From NCBI GenBank assembly GCA_964424555.1, contig CAYRIX010000053.1, forward strand, positions 1 through 6,822: 6,822 bases of DNA, read 5' to 3'. Position 1 is the first letter of the stretch, and each line of letters begins with the position of its first letter. The position numbers and the translations under genes were made by a program. The DNA is from UMGS172 sp964424555. Lineage in GTDB: Bacteria > Bacillota > Clostridia > Oscillospirales > Acutalibacteraceae. The notes below the pieces were generated by a model. The model was not told the DNA's origin and did no database searches. It saw only the letters and a program-made list of their open reading frames with translations. This document shows positions 1-5,926 of the stretch, piece by piece.

Positions 1-344
1 TCTTCTGCTTCGGTACTAACGACCTTACTCAGATGACCTTCGGCTTCAGCCGTGATGATGCAGGTAAGTTCCTCACCGCTTACTATGACACCAAGATCTA
101 CGAGAACGATCCGTTCGCAAAGTTGGATCAGACCGGTGTTGGTAAGTTGATGGATATGGCTGTCAAGATGGGTAAGGTTACCCGTCCCGCAATCCACTGC
201 GGTATCTGTGGTGAGCACGGCGGTGACCCTGTTTCCGTTGAGTTCTGCCATAAGATTGGCCTTGACTATGTATCCTGCTCACCCTTCCGTGTGCCCATCG
301 CACGTTTGGCTGCTGCACAGGCTGCTATCAAAGAAAGCAAGTAA
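1..344 (+). CDS. ppdK: Pyruvate, phosphate dikinase, C-terminal end (5' part outside window)
   Basis: The reading frame is open from the window edge (first full codon at base 3) and supplies the last 113 residues of the protein. PPDK is a cytoplasmic enzyme that interconverts PEP + AMP + PPi with pyruvate + ATP + Pi; in anaerobic Clostridia it often replaces or complements pyruvate kinase. Visible here is the end of the C-terminal PEP/pyruvate-binding TIM barrel. It includes the GTNDLTQ segment, whose Asp is a metal ligand in the family, and the CGICGEHGGDP motif with the catalytic acid/base Cys (second Cys of the motif). That Cys lies 44 residues from the C-terminus, close to its position in the Clostridium symbiosum enzyme. 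GC is about 52% by count, with GGT/CGT/GTT codons typical of a highly expressed gene. A terminator follows directly, so it ends its transcription unit. Identity is very secure; nothing can be said about the start or promoter. Confidence 0.97.
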   Translation, partial: FCFGTNDLTQMTFGFSRDDAGKFLTAYYDTKIYENDPFAKLDQTGVGKLMDMAVKMGKVTRPAIHCGICGEHGGDPVSVEFCHKIGLDYVSCSPFRVPIARLAAAQAAIKESK

Positions 345-373
345 TTTAATTTGCCAACTTTATAAAACAAATC

Positions 374-405
374 AAATCCCCACTGATTGCTCGGTGGGGA
401 TTTTT
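374..405 (+). terminator. Intrinsic terminator of ppdK
   Basis: A perfect 10-base-pair stem (AAATCCCCAC, 374-383, with GTGGGGATTT, 394-403) encloses a 10-base loop and runs into TTTTT. It begins 30 bases after the ppdK stop codon and lies before the next promoter, so it should separate ppdK from the phosphatase gene. Confidence 0.92.
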
Positions 406-436
406 GTGCAAAAATCTTCCTTTTTAAAATGGGATA

Positions 437-445
437 TGGTATAAT
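437..445 (+). promoter_or_regulatory. Extended -10 promoter of the HAD phosphatase gene
   Basis: TGGTATAAT (TG-n-TATAAT) is a perfect extended -10 box. The hexamer at the matching -35 position (417-422, TTCCTT) is poor, as is common for extended -10 promoters. Transcription would start near base 452, giving a 5' leader of only about 15 bases that begins at the ribosome binding site. The promoter is inferred from sequence only. Confidence 0.55.
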
Positions 446-466
446 TAAATTAAGGAGATGAAATGT

Positions 467-1120
467 ATGAATGCTTTTCTTTTTGATTTTGACGGAACTT
501 TGGTTGATTCTATGCCAACATACATATCTGCAATGCTTAGGATATTAAATGAAAATAATATTTCATATGGCAGCGATATTATAAAAATAATAACACCTCT
601 TGGAGTGAGCGGTGCAGCAGAATATTACATAAATAATCTATGCGTCAATAAATCTAAAGAAGAACTTATAGATTTGATGAAAAGCTACATGTTAGACGCG
701 TATTATAATACCATCCCTGCAAAAGAAAACGTTATAAATGTTTTAAAAGAACTCAAAAAAAGAGGGGCTAGTTTAAACGTATTAACAGCAAGTCCACATA
801 TTACATTAGATGCCTGTCTGAAAAGGCTGGGTATTTATGAATTATTCGACAATGTGTGGTCTTGCGATGATTTTAATACAACAAAAGCAAACCCTGAAAT
901 TTATGTTATGGCATCGGAAAGGCTTAATAAAAACATTGACGCTATTTTATTCATTGATGATAATTTAAACGCCAATAAGACTGCAAAAACGGCTGGCATG
1001 AAAGTTTGTGGAGTTTACGATGAATCATCCAAAGAATATACCGACGAAATCAAAGCGGTCGCAGATTATTATATATACAACTTTTCAGAACTGCTTTCTA
1101 AGCAAATAAGCGAAAATTAA
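467..1120 (+). CDS. HAD-superfamily phosphatase, phosphoglycolate-phosphatase-like (subfamily IA)
   Basis: Start choice: the AAGGAG site (452-457) touches an ATG at 458, leaving no spacing, whereas the in-frame ATG at 467 is 9 bases away. The shorter form, 217 residues, is therefore preferred and begins MNAFLFDFDGTLVDS. All four HAD motifs are present: DFDGTL (nucleophile Asp7, acid Asp9), a motif II Thr107 in LTAS, motif III Lys140 in KANPEIY, and motif IV Asp164-Asp165 in FIDDNL. A helical cap domain fits between motifs I and II (about 15-85). The expected chemistry is Mg-dependent dephosphorylation of a small phosphorylated metabolite in the cytoplasm. The family includes phosphoglycolate phosphatases, beta-phosphoglucomutases and nucleotidases, so the substrate cannot be read from sequence. 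The gene stands alone between terminators. GC is about 32%, far below ppdK, with many ATA, AAA and TTA codons, which suggests a different history from its neighbours. Confidence 0.9.
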   Translation: MNAFLFDFDGTLVDSMPTYISAMLRILNENNISYGSDIIKIITPLGVSGAAEYYINNLCVNKSKEELIDLMKSYMLDAYYNTIPAKENVINVLKELKKRGASLNVLTASPHITLDACLKRLGIYELFDNVWSCDDFNTTKANPEIYVMASERLNKNIDAILFIDDNLNANKTAKTAGMKVCGVYDESSKEYTDEIKAVADYYIYNFSELLSKQISEN

Positions 1121-1292
1121 CAGAAAGAAAATTACAAGTGCTAACTTCTTGCTTAATTTCCCTCTTTCGCTGTCAGCACCACAGGTTGCAATTCATGACA
1201 CGAAGTGTCAAATCATCAAAATTAAATAAAAAATCCAAGTAATTAGTATTTTCTAGGGACAGGCATCCTCAACTGTCCGCAATAAGCAATTT

Positions 1293-1328
1293 ATCCCCTC
1301 GGAGTAATCCGAGGGGATTCCTTTTCTT
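1293..1328 (+). terminator. Intrinsic terminator downstream of the HAD gene
   Basis: A perfect 11-bp stem (ATCCCCTCGGA, 1293-1303, with TCCGAGGGGAT, 1308-1318) is closed by a GTAA tetraloop (GNRA type) and followed by a T-rich tail (TCCTTTTCTT). It sits about 170 bases after the phosphatase stop codon, so that mRNA would carry a long 3' tail unless an earlier end exists. Confidence 0.82.
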
Positions 1329-1350
1329 AGTCTTTGACTGTCATAAAAGT

Positions 1351-1390
1351 AAATATCACCTGTCCAAATTTTGGGCAGGTGATATTTTTT
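1351..1390. terminator. Bidirectional terminator between convergent units
   Basis: The 15-base arms 1351-1365 and 1373-1387 pair fully in + strand RNA, with one U-G wobble, around a 7-base loop, and run into six Ts (1385-1390). On the minus strand the same stem has one A-C mismatch and is followed by a T-rich stretch. It starts 24 bases past the stop codon of the minus-strand mutase gene, an ideal position to end that transcript, and it also backs up the 1293-1328 terminator. Confidence 0.85.
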
Positions 1391-1413
1391 ACAGTAGTTC
1401 GTTTTAACTATTG

Positions 1414-2628
1414 TCAATTATGATATTTTTTCAACAATACCTTCATAACATCAGGGCCGTGGTCGTAGTAGATGCCTGAGCCTTTGGCGGTGTCCTCAGT
1501 GAAGATATCAACACCATCAGCACTCCTTTGGTTATCATACAAAAGGAAGGGGACAGGGTCACGGGCATGTGTCATGGTGATGAGAGGGGTCGGGTGGTCG
1601 GGCATTATCAGTATGCGGTACTCGCCGTACTTTTCAAGCTCGTTCAAAAGACGGCCCAAAATGTGCTTATCAATAAGCTCGATCGCTTTAACCTTATTTT
1701 CGGCTTCTCCACGGTGACCGCATTCATCGGGTGCTTCAACGTGGACATATACAATGTCGTTACGCTTAAATAGCTCGGCGGCGGCTTCGGCCTTGCCTTG
1801 GAAGTTTGTATCGATATATCCTGTTGCTCCCTCGACCTCGGCAACCTCGCACTTGGCCAATTTGCCGATACCCTTGATAAGGTCAACGGCCGAGACGACA
1901 CCCATGTTCACACCATACTTATCATAGAATGACTGCATCTGAGGTTTAGTGCCCTCGCCCCAAAGCCAAATTGAGTTGGCAGGGCGCTTGCCCTCTTGGA
2001 TACGGCGTTTGTTTACGGGATGCTCCTTTAATATCTCAACGCTTTTCTTCATGAGTTCTACCAGCGGTACGGCATTTTCGTGTGTACTCAAGTATTCACC
2101 AATAACACGACCACTGATATCGTGGGGAGGTGTCATATTGCCAAGGTCGGTAGTGCCGTTATTCACAACCAGACAGTGGCGATAGCTGACCCCTGCGTAA
2201 AATGAATAGATATCATTGCCTAAGGCTTGCTCAACGGATTTAATTATCTCGGCGGCATCCTCTGACGAAATATCGCCTGCCGAGTAGTCGATCATAGTTT
2301 TGTCCTCATATTTTTTCTCATCCGACAGGGTGACGAGGTTGCATCTGAGAGTAACATCAGTGCCTGAAAGGTTGATGCCGATACTTGCCGCCTCCAAAGG
2401 TGAACGGCCTGTATAACATTCAGCAGGGTCATAACCCATAACGCTTAAGTTTGCAACATCACTACCGGGCTTTAAGTGGTCAGCAACCGTTTTGGCGAGA
2501 CCGACCGTAGCCGATTTTGCAAGGCGGTCCATATTGGGCTTGTTGGCCAACATCATAGGGGTCTTGTTGCCCAGACCCTCATACTTATAGTCGGCCATAC
2601 CATCACAAAGTAAAACTAAGTATTTCAT
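1414..2628 (-). CDS. Archaeal-type cofactor-independent phosphoglycerate mutase homologue (or proposed homoserine kinase)
   Basis: The 404-residue protein belongs to the alkaline-phosphatase superfamily branch of archaeal-type 2,3-bisphosphoglycerate-independent phosphoglycerate mutases (apgM, about 400 residues, so full length). Visible family landmarks are the N-terminal CDGMAD with metal-binding Asp9, the GSDVANLSVMGYDP block (55-68) containing the expected phospho-serine, TGRSPLEAAS (73-82), APDECGHRGE (299-308), PDHPTP (343-348) and THARDPVPF (353-361), which bring in the remaining metal-binding Asp and His residues. The role would be 3-phosphoglycerate/2-phosphoglycerate interconversion in the cytoplasm. 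However, many clostridial members sit beside threonine-pathway genes and carry the label 'proposed homoserine kinase'; no hom or thrC is in view here, so both readings stay open and I give no gene symbol. AAGGAG (2636-2641) lies 7 bases before the ATG. The gene is probably co-transcribed with the permease upstream. Confidence 0.9.
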   Translation of the reverse strand: MKYLVLLCDGMADYKYEGLGNKTPMMLANKPNMDRLAKSATVGLAKTVADHLKPGSDVANLSVMGYDPAECYTGRSPLEAASIGINLSGTDVTLRCNLVTLSDEKKYEDKTMIDYSAGDISSEDAAEIIKSVEQALGNDIYSFYAGVSYRHCLVVNNGTTDLGNMTPPHDISGRVIGEYLSTHENAVPLVELMKKSVEILKEHPVNKRRIQEGKRPANSIWLWGEGTKPQMQSFYDKYGVNMGVVSAVDLIKGIGKLAKCEVAEVEGATGYIDTNFQGKAEAAAELFKRNDIVYVHVEAPDECGHRGEAENKVKAIELIDKHILGRLLNELEKYGEYRILIMPDHPTPLITMTHARDPVPFLLYDNQRSADGVDIFTEDTAKGSGIYYDHGPDVMKVLLKKYHN

Positions 2629-2704
2629 ATGTTTTCTCCTTTTTAGAGGTTTTTGCTGTTAGAATTGTTTCGGCGAAGGCAGCTCGCCGCTATAGATAGA
2701 GTTG

Positions 2705-3700
2705 TTAAAACACCTTGCTGAGGATTGCGGCGATCATCGGCATTGTCAGAAGTGACAGCAAGGTTGTGACCGATACGAGCTTACTCGCATACACAGCATC
2801 TCCGTCAAACCGCTCGGCAAAAATGTTAGCCATGGCGGCCACGGGTGTTGAAGAGCTGATGACCAGCACCGTTGCGGCAGGGACAAGGATGTCTTGAGGG
2901 ATAAGCCCTGTCAGCTCGACCAATTTCATCAACCCCATAACCGCCAAAGGAATGAGTATCAGACGCACTACGGTCAGTAAAGGCAGGTATTTATCCTTGA
3001 GCATAGTTTTGAAATCGCTTTCGGCAAGGCGAATGCCAATCATCATCATCGACATAGGTATTACTGTGCTTTTTAAAAGAAACAGTACATCATCCTTGAT
3101 AACGGGAATGATGAAATTTTGGAATGCGGGTTGCAACGCTTCGGGGGTCGTCCACAATCCGCCTATTATAAACAAAGCGAGTCCGATATAGGTAGGTATC
3201 GTTGCAGGATTCAAAAGCATCTTTTTGGCTGATATGTATGAACGGTCCTTTGAGTACATATAGCAACCAAGCGACCAGTTGTAAACGTTAAACGATACAA
3301 CATAGAAGGTGGCATATATGGCGGCCTCGGGGCTGATAAGCTCCGATATCAGTGGAATCCCCATAAAGCCGGCGTTGGTGAAGATGGTCGAATACCTTAA
3401 AATAAGCTGTTGCTTCTCAGGGGCTTTTTTAAAAAGTAGCTTTGATATGTAGAAATATCCTAAATGCAGTACCATTGAGAATCCCAATACGCATAGAGCA
3501 GTGATAAGAATGCGCTTTGAGAACGGTGCATCCAAAAAGCTGTAGATTATCATAGCAGGCTGAGTAAGGTAGACCACCACATCAGAAAAGCCTTTTGCTA
3601 ACTTGCCGTCAGCCTTTTTTGTCAGTCTCAAAACAGCACCCAAGGCAATCATTACCGTAAGTAACAGTACCTTTTGTACCAACACATCCAATCCGTACAT
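2705..3700 (-). CDS. AEC-family permease (auxin efflux carrier/malate permease type)
   Basis: The 331-residue membrane protein has about ten hydrophobic spans, roughly at 6-25, 37-56, 63-84, 104-121, 124-148, 165-181, 208-223, 240-260, 269-289 and 304-328. Family signatures are TNAGFMGIPL (108-117) in the first half, NPAT at 164-167 opening the second half, and SSSTPVAAMANIF (282-294) with the following charged segment and ASKLVSVTTLLSLLTMP near the C-terminus. Bacterial AEC members move organic acids such as malate, or other small metabolites, across the cytoplasmic membrane. Substrate and direction cannot be told from sequence. The start is supported by an AGGCGG site (3708-3713) 7 bases before the ATG and a good promoter further up. 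Only 76 bases separate its stop from the mutase gene; that gap has a 6-bp stem (2671-2676 with 2684-2689) but no T-run, so read-through into the mutase gene is likely. Confidence 0.9.
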   Translation of the reverse strand: MYGLDVLVQKVLLLTVMIALGAVLRLTKKADGKLAKGFSDVVVYLTQPAMIIYSFLDAPFSKRILITALCVLGFSMVLHLGYFYISKLLFKKAPEKQQLILRYSTIFTNAGFMGIPLISELISPEAAIYATFYVVSFNVYNWSLGCYMYSKDRSYISAKKMLLNPATIPTYIGLALFIIGGLWTTPEALQPAFQNFIIPVIKDDVLFLLKSTVIPMSMMMIGIRLAESDFKTMLKDKYLPLLTVVRLILIPLAVMGLMKLVELTGLIPQDILVPAATVLVISSSTPVAAMANIFAERFDGDAVYASKLVSVTTLLSLLTMPMIAAILSKVF

Positions 3701-3723
3701 AGCTTCGCCGCCTAAGTTGATTA

Positions 3724-3739
3724 TTTATTGTTATATAAT
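3724..3739 (+). repeat. 16-base direct repeat, copy 1
   Basis: TTTATTGTTATATAAT is identical to bases 3953-3968, 229 bases away. This copy overlaps the -10 and start region of the minus-strand permease promoter. It may be a shared protein-binding site or a duplicated promoter piece. Confidence 0.75.
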
Positions 3740-3763
3740 ACACCTTTTTTCTCGGATTTTCAA
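3735..3763 (-). promoter_or_regulatory. Sigma-A-type promoter of the permease-mutase unit
   Basis: Read on the minus strand, TTGAAA (3758-3763) and TATTAT (3735-3740) are separated by exactly 17 bases. Transcription would begin near 3728, about 28 bases before the permease ATG, leaving room for the AGGCGG ribosome binding site. The -10 overlaps one copy of a 16-base direct repeat. Confidence 0.7.
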
Positions 3764-3952
3764 TAGAAAGCAGATGATTTTTACTTTTCTTCATGAAAGC
3801 CGTTGAAATGATATCCAACTTTTATTTTCATTAAAAGGATATTTTTGCGGTGTTGTTGACCATTTTCTGTATGAGATATAGCCTCTGATGATCATGCTGT
3901 TCGGTTTAATATTTCATAAAAATTCAGTAATATACTGTATTTTTAAAACACT

Positions 3953-3968
3953 TTTATTGTTATATAAT
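3953..3968 (+). repeat. 16-base direct repeat, copy 2
   Basis: This is an exact second copy of the 3724-3739 sequence, 57 bases before the GH16 start codon. It contains TATAAT (3963-3968), which could itself act as a -10 box, though the matching -35 (3940-3945, TTTTTA) is weak. Confidence 0.75.
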
Positions 3969-3980
3969 GTATTTATCAAA

Positions 3981-4002
3981 ATATCGATGTTATAATCGAT
4001 AT
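3981..4002. promoter_or_regulatory. Inverted repeat overlapping a -10 box: operator candidate for the GH16 gene
   Basis: ATATCGAT (3981-3988) and ATCGATAT (3995-4002) form a perfect 8-base inverted repeat around a 6-base spacer. The layout suits a dimeric repressor. It covers the extended -10 TGTTATAAT (3988-3996), so a bound protein would block RNA polymerase. The regulator's identity is unknown, and no regulator gene lies in the window. Confidence 0.5.
3988..3996 (+). promoter_or_regulatory. Putative extended -10 promoter of the GH16 lipoprotein gene
   Basis: TGTTATAAT matches the TG-n-TATAAT extended -10. No good -35 stands 16-18 bases upstream. Transcription would start near 4003, just before the AAGGAG site at 4013-4018. 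A second TATAAT at 3963-3968 is an alternative. Confidence 0.45.
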
Positions 4003-4025
4003 AGAATGCTTAAAGGAGAAAACTT

Positions 4026-5819
4026 ATGAAAAGAACCATAGCTCTTGTTGTGATGTTGTTAATGTGCTTCGGCATATTTATGGGATGCGGCAGTGACGGA
4101 GGAGATACCGCCACATCTTCGTCTCAAACAGGTGTTACCGACGGCATCTTCTCAACCGATGATATAAAATTTATCGATGAAAACGGAGAGTCGGTCTACC
4201 GTATTACCCGCCCCGATGGTGACGAGTATGCTAGCAGTAAGGCTTCCAATTTGTTTAAGCTTATGAAGTCCACATTGGGCATAAATGCCAAGAATACAGC
4301 CGATACCGTTGACGGAACCGATAAGTATGAAATACTCATAGGCAATACAAACCGTCTTGAGACTAAGCAAGCGAAAGAGTATCTTATAAAAAATATCGGT
4401 GGACGAATTAATGACTATATAGTTTGTACAGTTGGTAAAAAGATTGTTATTTTCGGCATGAGTGATGAGGCACTCGATAAGGCTTGTACATATTTCTATC
4501 AGACCTATGTGCAGCCGGAAAATATAAAAACCGACGGTATAAAGGGCGGTATCAAATATATTGTCGCCACTGAGGGCAACTTCCAAAGTGCTACGATCAA
4601 CGGAACTGAGCTTGGATTCTTTGTGTTTGTCAAGCAAAGATACAATGAATCGTATATTACTCAGCAACAGATTGAAGACGCAAATAAGCTTCTGACCGAA
4701 AAAATGGGTTATAAGCTTGAGATAGTTGAGGATCATAAAGATGCAAGTGAATATGAAATCATTATTGGTAACGCCAAACGTGAAGGTGTGACCGAAGTCG
4801 CCAACAAGGACGAATATACAATTAAGATCTCGGGTAAAAAGGTCTACCTCAACGGCGGAAGTCCTGCCGCTAAAGCCATGGCTGTGTCGGAGTTTGCTAA
4901 AATGCTAACGTCGGGGGTTGTTACCGACCAGAGCAGTGTTACTGCAAGCTATTCACAGACTATTGCATCCTACGATACTTCAAAATATCTCGTTCCTACT
5001 TGGACAGATGATTTTGACGAGCCTTCCGCAAGCCATGCTACGGGTGTTGATCTTACAAAATGGGCTTGGGGTACCGATAGTGCACAGGGACATAATAACA
5101 GAACCTCGGTTCGTTCTCAGGATCCGGCCCATTTGTTTATCAGTGACGGAATGTTAAACTTCTATGCTACTTACGATGCTGATAACTATTACGGATTTAA
5201 ACTGGTCACCAAGAACAAGATGACCTTCAGATACGGTGTCCTTGAGATGAGTGCAATACTGCCTCATGGTGATGCTTTCTGGATTTCACTATGGGCAAAT
5301 TCCTACGACCCCGAATCATCCTCGGCATTCTTCACCGAGGTCAATGTTGTTGAGATGTTCGGCAACTCGGCATCAGAGGCCTCCAACCTCCATGGCTGGC
5401 TGAAATCCGATGCTGCGAGTAAGGCTTATTATGCGGATTATTGGGAACCGCAGGGAATAGCGACCCACTGGTCGCTGGACGGATCATTCTCGGGAGACAA
5501 GAGATATCAGTGCCCCGAGGGCAATTTTAATGACGGTCTGCATACCTTCACCTATATTTGGTCTCAGGATGAGTGTAGCTTTGCATGTGACGGTAACGTA
5601 TATTTCTCACTTAACCCTAACGATAATCAGCTTTGGGCAGAGACCTTTAACCAGCCTATCTACCTTATTTTGAGTCAGGCAACCTGCTTTGCCAGCGGCT
5701 CGGGAAAGAATATGCCCGACGATGCATCTGAGTGGACGACCTCTAACAACTTCCAGATAGATTATGTACATATCTATCAGAAGAATGACGGATTTCATAC
5801 ACTAAATTACTTTGGATAA
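4026..5819 (+). CDS. Surface lipoprotein with duplicated N-terminal domain and C-terminal GH16 domain
   Basis: The start follows AAGGAG (4013-4018) by 7 bases. Residues 1-20 are a lipoprotein signal with lipobox FMGC, so Cys21 should be lipidated and the protein anchored outside the membrane, followed by a Ser/Thr/Gly linker. Two related units follow, about 57-162 and 197-294: each has a YEI-x-IGN-x-x-R segment (101-110 and 243-252), then a GKK-strand-plus-helix ending. They resemble the alpha/beta domains found ahead of many glycosidase catalytic domains. From about 326 the protein is GH16-like (beta-jelly-roll endo-beta-glucanase/laminarinase family): WTDDFDEP, LTKWAWG, FRYGVLEMSAILPHGDAFW, GLHTFTYIW, and IDYVHIY at the end. 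The family motif E-x-D-x-x-E is EVNVVE here: Glu438 (nucleophile) and Glu443 (acid/base) are kept, but Asp is replaced by Asn440 (codon AAT, 5343-5345). It may be slow, altered or purely binding. The likely role is surface beta-glucan binding or cleavage; the substrate is unknown. Confidence 0.88.
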   Translation: MKRTIALVVMLLMCFGIFMGCGSDGGDTATSSSQTGVTDGIFSTDDIKFIDENGESVYRITRPDGDEYASSKASNLFKLMKSTLGINAKNTADTVDGTDKYEILIGNTNRLETKQAKEYLIKNIGGRINDYIVCTVGKKIVIFGMSDEALDKACTYFYQTYVQPENIKTDGIKGGIKYIVATEGNFQSATINGTELGFFVFVKQRYNESYITQQQIEDANKLLTEKMGYKLEIVEDHKDASEYEIIIGNAKREGVTEVANKDEYTIKISGKKVYLNGGSPAAKAMAVSEFAKMLTSGVVTDQSSVTASYSQTIASYDTSKYLVPTWTDDFDEPSASHATGVDLTKWAWGTDSAQGHNNRTSVRSQDPAHLFISDGMLNFYATYDADNYYGFKLVTKNKMTFRYGVLEMSAILPHGDAFWISLWANSYDPESSSAFFTEVNVVEMFGNSASEASNLHGWLKSDAASKAYYADYWEPQGIATHWSLDGSFSGDKRYQCPEGNFNDGLHTFTYIWSQDECSFACDGNVYFSLNPNDNQLWAETFNQPIYLILSQATCFASGSGKNMPDDASEWTTSNNFQIDYVHIYQKNDGFHTLNYFG

Positions 5820-5841
5820 AATAATATTCGATTAGCAAACC

Positions 5842-5880
5842 ACCGCCTGCATCGCAGAGGTTTTCTGTGATGCAGGCGGT
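5842..5880. terminator. Long hairpin, probable terminator after the GH16 gene
   Basis: A 17-bp stem (5842-5858 with 5864-5880, one G-U wobble) encloses the 5-base loop GGTTT and starts 23 bases after the GH16 stop codon. The following sequence, ATTATTAC, is a weak T-tract on the + strand, and the minus side is also only moderately T-rich. The position between convergent genes and the very stable stem still favour a transcript end for GH16, perhaps for both sides. Confidence 0.65.
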
Positions 5881-5884
5881 ATTA

Positions 5885-5914
5885 TTACAATGTGGATAAT
5901 ATTATAATTATAAT
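5885..5914 (+). promoter_or_regulatory. Possible promoter ahead of a structured element
   Basis: TTACAA (5885-5890) and TATAAT (5909-5914) are 18 bases apart; a second TATAAT lies at 5903-5908. The AT palindrome at 5900-5915 produces TATAAT boxes easily, so this may be chance. If used, transcription would start near 5921, just before the folded stretch at 5927-5997. Confidence 0.25.
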
Positions 5915-5926
5915 AATGAAGAGTGG

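Larger units (their letters stand above)
1121..1413. other. Convergent intergenic region with several hairpins
   Basis: This 293-base gap lies between the phosphatase gene (+) and the mutase gene (-). Besides the two terminators listed separately, it holds a tight hairpin TGACAC-GAA-GTGTCA (1196-1210) and a 6-bp stem GGACAG/CTGTCC (1257-1262 with 1273-1278). I found no convincing gene: minus-strand frames here lack a proper start and ribosome binding site. The part from 1130 to 1290 is unexplained; it could be a decayed gene, a small RNA or plain spacer. Confidence 0.5.
3701..4025. other. Divergent control region between the permease and GH16 genes
   Basis: This 325-base AT-rich stretch contains the minus-strand permease promoter, the putative GH16 promoter, a 16-base direct repeat and an 8-base inverted repeat, all listed separately. 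Smaller palindromes include ATGATCAT (3888-3895) and CAGTA-ATA-TACTG (3925-3937). No gene is supported: the frames that enter it are extensions of, or antisense to, the permease. The middle part (about 3770-3920) shows no clear signal. Confidence 0.6.

Noticed and set aside
208..444. Frame of 78 codons starting within ppdK and running through the terminator
   Set aside because: It is out of frame with a certain gene and reads through the ppdK terminator stem; it shows no family features.
458..466. Upstream ATG as start of the HAD gene (adds Met-Lys-Cys)
   Set aside because: It directly abuts the AAGGAG ribosome binding site with no spacing; the in-frame ATG at 467 has 9-base spacing and gives the usual start just before DFDGTL.
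1123..1215. Minus-strand frame of about 30 codons with a hydrophobic end, running into the HAD 3' end
   Set aside because: It has no start codon after the in-frame stop, no ribosome binding site, and overlaps the end of the HAD gene.
1472..1901. Several open frames of 80-85 codons overlapping the mutase gene on both strands
   Set aside because: They are antisense or out of frame within a clear 404-residue gene, with Arg/Ser-rich content and no start signals.
3856..3884. TTGACC as a -35 of a + strand promoter in the divergent region
   Set aside because: No acceptable -10 lies 16-18 bases downstream.
4152..4736. Long open frame of 194 codons on the minus strand inside the GH16 gene
   Set aside because: It has no recognisable domain and no ribosome binding site, and it lies fully antisense to a well-supported gene; it is a by-product of that gene's codon use.
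5900..5915. 16-base perfect AT palindrome (TATTATAATTATAATA) as a protein-binding site
   Set aside because: It is pure A/T in an AT-rich gap, where such palindromes arise easily; nothing else supports a function beyond the possible -10 boxes.
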